Assembly (NCBI RefSeq): GCF_022414595.1
Contig: NZ_JADWYO010000020.1
Span: forward strand, 25,361-89,360
Direction of reading: 5' to 3'
DNA: 64,000 nucleotides
Origin: Streptomyces sp. MUM 203J
GTDB lineage: Bacteria > Actinomycetota > Actinomycetes > Streptomycetales > Streptomycetaceae
The notes under the pieces are model-generated. The model saw only the letters and a list, made by a program, of their open reading frames with translations, was not told where the DNA came from and made no database searches. The translations under genes and the position numbers were made by a program. How positions within the stretch are numbered: position 1 is the stretch's first letter; every line of letters begins with the position of its first letter. This document shows, in pieces, positions 45,861 through 52,930 of the stretch.

Positions 45861-47648
45861 TCACCGCATCCGCGTGGCCCATTCCTGGACCTTCTTGATC
45901 CGCTCGCGGATCTGCCCGGCCGTGGCCTCCGCGCTCGGCGGCCCGCCGCACACCCGCCGCAGCTCGGTGTGGATCACCCCGTGCGGCTTGCCGCTCTGGT
46001 GGACGTACGCGCCGACCATGGTGTTGAGCTGCTTGCGCAGCTCCATCAGCTCCTTGTGGGAGACGACCGGCCGCCGCTCGGCGGGCAGTTCGACCAGGTC
46101 GGCCTCCTCGGCCGGCTTCTGACGGCTGTGCGCGATCTGCCGGGCCTGACGCTTCTGGAGGAGGAGCTGCACCTGGTCCGGCTCCAGCAGCCCCGGGATG
46201 CCGAGGTAGTCCTGCTCCTCCTGGCTCCCGGGGTGGGCCTGCATGCCGAACTCGGCACCGTTGTACATGACCCGGTCGAAGACGGCGTCGGACTCCAGCG
46301 CCTCGAAGGGCAGCATGTCCTGCTCGCCGGTGTCCTCGTCCTCCTGCTTGTTCGCCTCGTCCATCTCCTTCTCGGACTCGGCGTACGGGTCTTCGTCCTC
46401 CCCGTCCTTCTTCGGCCGGTCGAGGACGTGGTCGCGCTCGACCTCCATCTCGTTGGCGAAGCCGAGGAGCATGGGGATGGTGGGCAGGAAGACGGAGGCG
46501 GTCTCGCCGCGCCGCCGGGACCGGACGAAACGCCCGACGGCCTGCGCGAAGAAGAGCGGCGTCGAGATGGTCGTGGCGTAGACCCCCACCGCGAGCCGGG
46601 GCACGTCCACCCCCTCGGACACCATCCGCACGGCGACCATCCACCGGTCGTCGCCCTCGCTGAACTCCTCGATCCGCCGGGAGGCGCCGGTGTCGTCGGA
46701 GAGGACGACGGTGGCGCCCTGCCCGGTGATCTCCCGGATGAGCTTGGCGTATGCGCGGGCGGAGTCCTGGTCGGAGGCGATGACGAGGGCACCGGCGTCC
46801 GGGATGGCCTTGCGGACCTCGGTGAGCCGCTGGTCGGCGGCGCGCAGCACGTTCGGCATCCACTCGCCGCGCGGGTCGAGTGCGGTGCGCCAGGCCTGGG
46901 AGACGGCGTCCTTGGTCATGGGCTCGCCCAGCCGCGCGGCGATCTCGTCACCGGCTTTGGTGCGCCACCGCATGTTGCCGCTGTAGCTCAGGAAGATGAC
47001 GGGCCGGACGACATTGTCCGCAAGAGCGTTTCCGTACCCGTAGGTGTAATCGGCGGCAGACCGCCGAATACCGTCGTTTCCTTCCTCGTACGTGACAAAG
47101 GGAATGGGGTTCGTGTCGGACCGGAACGGCGTACCGGTGAGACAGAGGCGCCGGGTGGCGGGCTCGAATGCCTCCAGGCAGGCCTCGCCCCAGGACTTGG
47201 AGTCTCCGGCGTGGTGGATCTCGTCGAGGATGACGAGCGTCTTGCGCTGCTCGGAGCGGTTGCGGTGCAGCATGGGCCGCACGCCGACGCCCGCGTACGT
47301 CACGGCGACGCCGTGGTACTCCTTGCTGAGCGGCCCGGCGCTGTACTCCGGGTCCAGCTTGATCCCTATGCGCGCGGCTGCCGCCGCCCACTGCTTCTTC
47401 AGGTGCTCGGTCGGGGCGACGACGGTGACCTGCTGGACGACGTGGTGGTGCAGCAGCCAGGAGGCGAGCGTGAGCGCGAAGGTGGTCTTTCCGGCGCCGG
47501 GGGTGGCGACGGCCAGGAAGTCGCGGGGCTGGTCCTGGAGGTACTTCTCCATGGCGCCCTGCTGCCAGGCGCGCAGCTTGTTGGCGGTGCCCCAGGGGGC
47601 GCGGCCCGGGAAGGCGGGTGAGAGGTGATGGGAGGCGGTAGTAGTCAC
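45861..47648 (-). CDS. DEAD/DEAH-box superfamily 2 helicase (XPB-like)
   Basis: This 595-residue enzyme has Walker A TPGAGKTT at about 49-56, motif II DEIH at 141-144, motif III LTGTPFRSD, a helicase C domain with VIASDQDSARAYAKLI and the motif VI block QAVGRFVRSRRRGE. An acidic insert (DRPKKDGEDEDPYAESEKEM) is followed by a conserved C-terminal region. It is related to the RAD25/XPB-like restriction-type helicases; role unproven. GTG at 47648 is preceded by GGAGACC. Confidence 0.9.
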   Translation of the reverse strand: MTTTASHHLSPAFPGRAPWGTANKLRAWQQGAMEKYLQDQPRDFLAVATPGAGKTTFALTLASWLLHHHVVQQVTVVAPTEHLKKQWAAAAARIGIKLDPEYSAGPLSKEYHGVAVTYAGVGVRPMLHRNRSEQRKTLVILDEIHHAGDSKSWGEACLEAFEPATRRLCLTGTPFRSDTNPIPFVTYEEGNDGIRRSAADYTYGYGNALADNVVRPVIFLSYSGNMRWRTKAGDEIAARLGEPMTKDAVSQAWRTALDPRGEWMPNVLRAADQRLTEVRKAIPDAGALVIASDQDSARAYAKLIREITGQGATVVLSDDTGASRRIEEFSEGDDRWMVAVRMVSEGVDVPRLAVGVYATTISTPLFFAQAVGRFVRSRRRGETASVFLPTIPMLLGFANEMEVERDHVLDRPKKDGEDEDPYAESEKEMDEANKQEDEDTGEQDMLPFEALESDAVFDRVMYNGAEFGMQAHPGSQEEQDYLGIPGLLEPDQVQLLLQKRQARQIAHSRQKPAEEADLVELPAERRPVVSHKELMELRKQLNTMVGAYVHQSGKPHGVIHTELRRVCGGPPSAEATAGQIRERIKKVQEWATRMR

Positions 47649-47871
47649 GGTCTCCGATTCGGGCTCTCGAACGGCTCGGCGGGGGGATGACGACGGGCGC
47701 GGCGCGCACCTGCCGGCCGCCCGCACCCGTACGACAACCGGGCCACCCTACCGGTGGCCCCACCCCGTTCCGGACGCAACGAGCCCGCGACCTCGGGGAG
47801 TGGGACGGGGGTCACACGGCGGGCGGGTCACACCTCGGCGGCGGGGCCGACGGGGCCCGCCAGGGTACGAG

Positions 47872-47904
47872 GAGGCCCGGCCCCGCTGTGCGGAGCCGGG
47901 CCTC
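47872..47904 (-). terminator. terminator after the doc gene
   Basis: GAGGCCCGGC and GCCGGGCCTC are perfect arms with a 13-base loop, 20 bases after the doc stop. Confidence 0.7.
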
Positions 47905-47924
47905 ATGACCGGCAGACGTGCTGG

Positions 47925-48296
47925 TCAGCGCGCGGAGAAACGCGGGAGCTGCGCCGCGATCTTCGGTACGTCGAGCGCCCCCTGACAGACGTCCAGCACG
48001 AACTGCTCGGCCTCGTCCACGTCGAACCCGGCGTCGAGCGGGTGGCCGTTCATGTGCAGGAAGACCCAGGTCGCATACCAGGCGAGGCGCTTGTTGCCGT
48101 CGACGAGCCCGTGGTTGCGGGCGATCGACTCCATGAGCGCGGCAGCCTTCTGCCAGACGTCCGGATAGGCGTCCTGTCCGAAGACGCTGGACCCGGGCCG
48201 GGAGAGCGCCGAGTCGAGCAGCCCGTAGTCACGCACGCCCGGGGTACCGAGCCGCTCGGCGAGATCGAGCAGCTCGGCAAGGGTGAGGTAGCGCAT
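47925..48296 (-). CDS. doc: Doc-type toxin (Fic/Doc fold)
   Basis: The protein has 123 residues. The Doc motif HGLVDGNKR at 62-70 is intact, with conserved ARNHG before it and LAWYATWVFL after it. Doc toxins phosphorylate EF-Tu and stop translation. The start shares one base with the stop of the antitoxin gene (TGATG), so the pair is translationally coupled. Confidence 0.92.
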   Translation of the reverse strand: MRYLTLAELLDLAERLGTPGVRDYGLLDSALSRPGSSVFGQDAYPDVWQKAAALMESIARNHGLVDGNKRLAWYATWVFLHMNGHPLDAGFDVDEAEQFVLDVCQGALDVPKIAAQLPRFSAR

Positions 48297-48493
48297 CAGG
48301 CGAGCCTCCGGTTCAGCTCCTCACTGACCTTCAGCACATGCTCGGCGGCCTCGTTGAACAGCCGCGAGTGCTCGTTCACGGCCCGGATGACGGCGTCGTG
48401 CGCGAACGACTGCATGCTGCGGCCCTCGGCCTCGGCGCGCTCGCGCAGCGCGGCCAGCTCTTCCTCGGTGAAGCGCACGTTCAGACCTGCCAT
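48296..48493 (-). CDS. antitoxin of the Doc toxin, ribbon-helix-helix type
   Basis: This 65-residue protein starts MAGLNVRFTEEELAALRERA, a ribbon-helix-helix-like DNA-binding N-terminus, and ends with a helix (HSRLFNEAAEHVLKVSEELN) that could insert into the Doc active site. It is not a Phd-type fold. The ATG at 48493 is used. Two GGTACCGC repeats lie immediately upstream and may be its operator. Confidence 0.85.
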   Translation of the reverse strand: MAGLNVRFTEEELAALRERAEAEGRSMQSFAHDAVIRAVNEHSRLFNEAAEHVLKVSEELNRRLA

Positions 48494-48501
48494 ATCACGA
48501 C

Positions 48502-48519
48502 GGTACCGCCTGGTACCGC
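48502..48519. promoter_or_regulatory. GGTACCGC direct repeats, probable toxin-antitoxin operator
   Basis: GGTACCGC occurs at 48502-48509 and 48512-48519, spaced ten bases apart, so both lie on one face of the DNA. Each contains the palindrome GGTACC. It lies 9-26 bases before the antitoxin start. Confidence 0.55.
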
Positions 48520-48591
48520 ATAGTGTCACCTGGTCTCGGTCACCGCCGAAGCCCGCCTGCTCCGCCGTCGGACCGGCGACCATCGCACTGT

Positions 48592-50169
48592 TCACGCGCC
48601 GGTCACGTCAGCCGTCGCAGGGACGGGGCCGCCGGAGGCGCGAGCCTCAGGGGCCGGGCCGCCGGAGGCGCGAGCCTCAGGGGCCGGGCCGCCGGAGCCC
48701 TCACCCCCCGGCCCCGAGGCCCCGCCGACCCTCGGGTGTACCCGCGTCGCCACCCACGCCCCCACCAGCGCCACGCACGCCATCGGCAGGAACACCGCCG
48801 CGAAGGCCCCCGGATGCGACCCGTCGGCGCCCGCGACCGCCCCATGGGCGGCGCCCAGGGACCCGCCGCCCAGCGCGGCGAACGCCGCGCCGCCCGCCGC
48901 CAGCAGCAGCACGTTCGACAGCCCGTCCGAGATCTGCAGCGCCGCCGAGTTCGCCCCCGCCTCCTCCGGCGCCGACAGCTTCAGCAGCAGCACGCTCGTG
49001 GACGAGATCACCATGCCCATTCCGAGGCACCCGAAGCCCCAGGCCACCGCGACCACCCACACCGGCACCGCCTGCACCAGCACGCTCGGCGCCGCCGCGA
49101 TCGCCGCCGCGACCAGCAGCATCCCCAGCACCATCAGCCGCTCCCGGTACGGCTCCGTCCAGGGCCGCGACTGGATGAAGGACCCCGACGCCCAGGTCGC
49201 CCCGCCCACCGCCAGGGACAGCCCGGCCAGCGTCGGGCTCAGGCCCCGCTCGGTGACCAGCATCAGCGGCACGAACGACTCGGCCGCGATGAACGCCCCA
49301 GCCGCCACCCCGCGCAGCAGCACCACCGACGGGAGCCCGCGCGCCGCCCGGAACGTCCCGCGCGGCAGCAGCCCCAGCGCCGCCGGCACCAGCAGCGCCG
49401 CACCGGCCGCGGCCGGAAGCACGGACAGCCACCGCAGCTCCTGCCCCGCGTACTGCAACAGCCCGGCCCCCACCGAGATCCCCAGCGCCAGCCGCAGCCG
49501 CCGCCGGTCGAACGAAGCGACGGAAGCGCCGGGGTCGGCGGGCCCGGAGGCCCGCCGCCGGATGGCGGGCAGGGCGAGGCACAGCGGCAGCACGACCAGG
49601 GCGGGTATCCCGAGGAACACCCACCGCCACCCGAGCCGCTCGGTGACCGTGCCCGCCGCCAACGGCCCCACGACCGACGGAATGACCCAGCTCGCCGCGA
49701 ACGCCGCCATGATCGCGGGCCGCAGCCTCTCCTCGTACGCCCGGCTGACGACCACGTACAGGGCGACGATCACCAGCCCGCCGCCCAGCCCCTGCACGGC
49801 CCGCCCGGCGATGAACACCCACATCGCCTGAGCGGTCCCGGACACCACGAGCCCCGCCCCGAAGGCCCCGATCCCGGCGGCCAGCGCCCCGAGCGGCCCC
49901 TTCCGGTCGGCCCACTGCCCGGCCAGCACCATGCCGAACAGGCTGGTCGTGAAGTACGCCGAGAACGCGAACGCGTACAGCGGAACCCCGTCCAGCTCCC
50001 GTGCCGCGACCGGCATGGCCGTCCCCACGGCCGTCGCCTCGAAGGCGATCAGCAGCACGACGGACACGATGCCGACACTGAGCGCCCGGTGCGCCCGGTC
50101 GAGCACACCACCGCCGCCCTCCTTGTCGGGAAGGGCGGCGGCGGGGTCGGGAGGTTCCTGGTCGCTCAT
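48592..50169 (-). CDS. MFS exporter, DHA2 (14-helix) type
   Basis: The 525-residue protein starts near ATG 50169 (a GTG two codons earlier is possible). Blocks: IAFEATAVGTAMPVAARELDG, ADRKGPLGALAAG, GRAVQGLGGGLVIVALYVVV and LGWRWVFLGIPALV fit DHA2 exporters of drugs or antibiotics. The last 40 residues contain a tandem ten-residue repeat (GGPAPEARAS). The ATG follows TACTCT by seven bases, suggesting a leaderless start. Confidence 0.88.
   Translation of the reverse strand: MSDQEPPDPAAALPDKEGGGGVLDRAHRALSVGIVSVVLLIAFEATAVGTAMPVAARELDGVPLYAFAFSAYFTTSLFGMVLAGQWADRKGPLGALAAGIGAFGAGLVVSGTAQAMWVFIAGRAVQGLGGGLVIVALYVVVSRAYEERLRPAIMAAFAASWVIPSVVGPLAAGTVTERLGWRWVFLGIPALVVLPLCLALPAIRRRASGPADPGASVASFDRRRLRLALGISVGAGLLQYAGQELRWLSVLPAAAGAALLVPAALGLLPRGTFRAARGLPSVVLLRGVAAGAFIAAESFVPLMLVTERGLSPTLAGLSLAVGGATWASGSFIQSRPWTEPYRERLMVLGMLLVAAAIAAAPSVLVQAVPVWVVAVAWGFGCLGMGMVISSTSVLLLKLSAPEEAGANSAALQISDGLSNVLLLAAGGAAFAALGGGSLGAAHGAVAGADGSHPGAFAAVFLPMACVALVGAWVATRVHPRVGGASGPGGEGSGGPAPEARASGGPAPEARASGGPVPATADVTGA
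48631..48697. repeat. 30-base tandem repeat inside the MFS gene end
   Basis: A 30-base unit beginning GCCGGAGGCGCGAGCCTCAG occurs at 48631-48660 and 48661-48690, with a partial third copy. It encodes a repeated GGPAPEARAS at the C-terminal tail. The high identity implies a recent duplication. Confidence 0.85.
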
Positions 50170-50371
50170 GTCCACCAGAGTAAGAGGCGTAGAGCGCGTT
50201 AGCCCCTGATAAAAGTCGGAACCCTGCTCAGCCCTTGGCCGTACGCCCCGGCGACCGCACCGCCTGTTCCCGTTCCGTCTGCGGTTTCCCGCCCATGGCG
50301 GCCACGGCTCCGGCCCGGGAGCCCCGGCCGGACCATGCGGCCGGGGCGGGGGAACGGCCGACCCCGGACAC

Positions 50372-50845
50372 TCACCCCTCGTAGGCGTCCTTCAGGGCCT
50401 GAACGTCGATCTTCTTCATGCCCATCATCGCCTCGGTGGCGCGCCGGGCCCTGTCCGGATCGGGGTCGGTCATCATCTCGTCCAGGACGCGAGGGGTGAC
50501 CTGCCAGGACAGCCCGTACCTGTCCTTCAGCCACCCGCAGGGCCCCTCCTCGCCGCCCTCGCCGAGCCGGGCCCAGTAGTGGTCGACCTCCTCCTGGTCC
50601 TCGCACTCCACGGACAGTGAGACCGCCTCGTTGAACGTGAACTCGGGCCCCCCGTTCAGCGCGATGAGCCGCTGCCCGTCCAGCTCGAACTCGACGGTCA
50701 TCACCATGCCCGCGGGACGGGGCGTCCCCTCGGGGAAGCGGGAGACCTTCAGGATCCGCCCCTCCTTGAAGATCGAGACGTAGTACCGAGCGGCCTCCTC
50801 CGCCTCACTGTCGAACCACAGACACGGCGTGATCTTCCGCTGCAT
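50372..50845 (-). CDS. PhnB-like VOC-fold protein
   Basis: This 157-residue protein matches the PhnB / 3-demethylubiquinone-like group: ITPCLWFDSEAEEAARYYVS, IFKEG, MTVEFELDGQRLIALNGGPE, FNEAVSLSVECEDQEEVDHY, CGWLKDRYGLSWQV and the end AMMGMKKIDVQALKDAYEG. Members are small metal-binding dimeric proteins of unclear substrate. Start at ATG 50845. Confidence 0.9.
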   Translation of the reverse strand: MQRKITPCLWFDSEAEEAARYYVSIFKEGRILKVSRFPEGTPRPAGMVMTVEFELDGQRLIALNGGPEFTFNEAVSLSVECEDQEEVDHYWARLGEGGEEGPCGWLKDRYGLSWQVTPRVLDEMMTDPDPDRARRATEAMMGMKKIDVQALKDAYEG

Positions 50846-50931
50846 GACGGGACTCCTTCCTTCTGTGTGCCCTCACACGGGCAGACCGAGGAAGCCCCCG
50901 AAACTCATCGCACGGCGAGCGGACAGGCCGC

Positions 50932-51210
50932 TCAGCCGACGGGCTCGTCCGGCAGCTCGGGAACGGCGATCACGAAGGTGCCCTTGGCAGGCACGGTGTC
51001 CACTACACCCCGCTCCCGCAGCTCCCGGATCGCGCGCCGCAGGGTGTTGATACCGACGCCGTACTGGGCGGCGAGGTCAGGCTCTGACGACAGACGGGCG
51101 CCCACGGGCAGGTCTCCGGCCCGGATCAAGTCCGCGATGTGGTCCGCGATCTGTACGTAGACGTAGATCCGCGAAGCGGGGTCCGGGCGCCATCCCTGAT
51201 CTTTGGCCAT
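50932..51210 (-). CDS. short GntR-family transcriptional regulator
   Basis: The 92 residues contain only the winged helix: IYVYVQIADHIADLIRAGDL, LPVGARLSSEPDLAAQYGV and INTLRRAIRELRERGVVDTV, with KGTFVIA closing the wing. There is no effector-binding domain, unlike typical GntR proteins. It is divergent from three small coupled genes, and three GAGTCA elements lie in the shared gap. It probably controls that operon and itself. Confidence 0.88.
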   Translation of the reverse strand: MAKDQGWRPDPASRIYVYVQIADHIADLIRAGDLPVGARLSSEPDLAAQYGVGINTLRRAIRELRERGVVDTVPAKGTFVIAVPELPDEPVG

Positions 51211-51254
51211 AGTCGCACGCTAGAAGACCCGGCGGCACCCAGCCTTGTTCGACA

Positions 51255-51310
51255 GAGTCAGACCTCTACCTGACCCGTCATACCGAGTCACAGCACTACC
51301 GTCCGAGTCA
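51255..51310. promoter_or_regulatory. three GAGTCA direct repeats upstream of the GntR gene
   Basis: GAGTCA occurs at 51255, 51285 and 51305 in the divergent gap. The third overlaps an AT-rich CATATATG patch that may hold a -10. Repeat spacing (30 and 20 bases) puts them on the same DNA face. GntR binding is inferred. Confidence 0.5.
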
Positions 51311-51403
51311 TATATGGCGTACAGTCGGTGAGCAAGACAAGACCCCGGCGAGTCGGCCAGGACTCCCGGGGCATGGCCACCAACCCGACGGAGGTTGATG
51401 ACA

Positions 51404-51763
51404 ATGGGCATTATCCATGCCCTCCTACGGCTGCTGCTGGGCGTGTTCACGCCTGGCACCGGGCGACGCCGAGCCGGCAAGCACCTCACCACCCGCGCCT
51501 CCACCAGGCACAGGGGAATCCCCCACCCGCCCGGCACGCCCGCCCGGCAGGGGCTGGGCGAACTGTTCGGTCCGGCCTGGGGATGGACGGCACGGCCCAG
51601 GCCCCCGTACGGGCTCCTGGAGAACCTCGACGGCTGCGCCCCCGCCGTCGCGTACGAACAGCGGGAGGCGCAGGCAAGACGACGACTCGCACTCGTCCTG
51701 GCCGCGGACTTCGGTATCGACCTCGACACCCGTGTCCTGCACGGAGCGGGGGTGCCCCGGTGA
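51404..51763 (+). CDS. hypothetical protein, first of three coupled small genes
   Basis: The protein has 119 residues. An amphipathic or hydrophobic start (MGIIHALLRLLLGVF) is followed by a basic, Pro/Arg-rich stretch and a helical end (YEQREAQARRRLALVLAADF). GGAGG lies nine bases before the ATG at 51404. Stop and next start overlap in GTGA. I do not recognise it; the gene is divergent from a GntR regulator. Confidence 0.6.
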   Translation: MGIIHALLRLLLGVFTPGTGRRRAGKHLTTRASTRHRGIPHPPGTPARQGLGELFGPAWGWTARPRPPYGLLENLDGCAPAVAYEQREAQARRRLALVLAADFGIDLDTRVLHGAGVPR

Positions 51764-51987
51764 GCAGGCAGCAGCCCCGGAGCACAGCACCCCGGTCGGC
51801 GCGCAGGCCGATCCGCATGTGCGTCCGATGCGACAGGACCACGGAAACCCCCATGGTCGTCTCCGAGATCCACTCCGCGAGCGGCCCCGGCTTCACCGTC
51901 TACTGCTGCCCGAAGTGCGCCCGGCACTACTTCACCCGTCCCGAGCACCGGCCCGACTGGCCGGGCGCGGAGGACAGCCCCCGGTGA
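51760..51987 (+). CDS. small zinc-finger-like protein
   Basis: The 75-residue protein has CVRC and CCPKC pairs separated by about 25 residues, consistent with a zinc ribbon, and a basic N-terminus (RSARRPIRM). It overlaps the genes on both sides by GTGA sequences, so all three should be made together. Function unknown. Confidence 0.6.
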   Translation: MSRQQPRSTAPRSARRPIRMCVRCDRTTETPMVVSEIHSASGPGFTVYCCPKCARHYFTRPEHRPDWPGAEDSPR

Positions 51988-52166
51988 CCCCGGACCGATC
52001 GGTACGCCAGTTCCTGGAAGACGTGGAGAAGTCCGGCCGCTCCGGCGAATGCGAGATCGGCTTCCACCACTACTGCCACCCGCAGGCCGTCTACGCCTCC
52101 GACACCCCCCGCCCAGGTGAAGACCCCCTCTTCGCCATCAGGTGCACCTGCGAGTGCCACAAGTAG
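51984..52166 (+). CDS. small cysteine/histidine-rich protein
   Basis: The 60-residue protein is rich in metal-ligand residues at the end: GFHHYCHPQ and IRCTCECHK. It starts with a GTG overlapping the previous stop. The end resembles short C-x-C-x-C-H zinc motifs seen in phage-type or mobile-element small proteins. Function unknown. Confidence 0.6.
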   Translation: MTPDRSVRQFLEDVEKSGRSGECEIGFHHYCHPQAVYASDTPRPGEDPLFAIRCTCECHK

Positions 52167-52298
52167 CGTCCCCAGGCGGGGCCTTCCTCACCACAACCCG
52201 AGGAAGGCCCCGCCCACAGGCGTTTGAGTATCCACACTCATCCTCACCAGGTAGTCAGCCTCATCCACCACTCACCTCCACCGGCATACTGTCCCCAC

Positions 52299-52733
52299 AT
52301 GTCCGAGGAACCCGCATCGACAAACCACAGCAACCCGACCAAGCTGGGATCCACTTCTCGCGTCTCCGGAACCCTCGAATGGGGTTGCGCCGCCCCGCTC
52401 GCCGTCGCGTTCACCGTGTTCCTCGTTCCCTCCTGGCAAACATGGGAGTCCGCGAACCTCCCCCGCGCCACAGGGGAGGAGATGGCGAACCGCGCCTTCC
52501 GACTCTCTCAAGAGGCCTACGAGGTGCTGGGGTTCACCGCCACCTTCCCCGACCAGAGCATCCAGAACACCGTTGGGTCCCAGTCCTGCTACTACGGGGC
52601 CCTGCGGGGGATGGGGAAGGAGACGATCGGCGGCGCCTACCGCATGCATCACGAGGTCACCGACAAGACGATGACCGCATCCATGCGCACGAACGAGGAA
52701 ACGGAGAGGGCCGCGAGCACCTTCGCCGGCTGA
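52299..52733 (+). pseudogene. membrane protein remnant, probably frameshifted
   Basis: The 144-residue frame has one membrane segment (LEWGCAAPLAVAFTVFLVP) and the block TGEEMANRAFRLSQEAYEVL...NTVGSQSCYYG, which I recall from longer Streptomyces membrane proteins (about 200 residues) found beside WXG proteins. The usual continuation after YRMHHE is missing; instead the frame changes character (TDKTMTASMRTNEETERAAS) and stops at TFAG. Coding-like sequence continues in another frame to 52909, so a deletion/frameshift is likely. CATACT eight bases before the ATG could be a leaderless promoter. Confidence 0.5.
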
Positions 52734-52909
52734 GACACGGCCGCAGACGGCTGAGGAAGGTCCGGAAGACCTGGGAAGAGCAGAGCAAGACCTTGCTGGG
52801 ACACCTCGGCACGGAATCGGGAGGCATCAATGCCGCACGGCGCTGGCACCGCGGCGTCGATGTCGAGGCATCCAACAGAATCAAGCGCTCCTCGACCAAC
52901 GACCTGTAA
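52734..52909 (+). pseudogene. out-of-frame C-terminal remnant
   Basis: Beginning at about RLRKVRKTWEEQSKTLLGHL, this frame (ending TNDL stop) shows good GC third-position bias and a helical, charged composition, but has no start codon. It is probably the end of a WXG100-like helical-hairpin protein fused by deletion to the gene before it. Ends 20 bases before the large WXG gene. Confidence 0.45.
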
Positions 52910-52930
52910 GGCCAGAGAAGGGCAGAGCAC

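Noticed and set aside
50199..50606. Separate gene opposite or overlapping the PhnB-like gene end
   Set aside because: It is an alternate frame of the PhnB-like gene with Arg/Gly-rich shadow composition.
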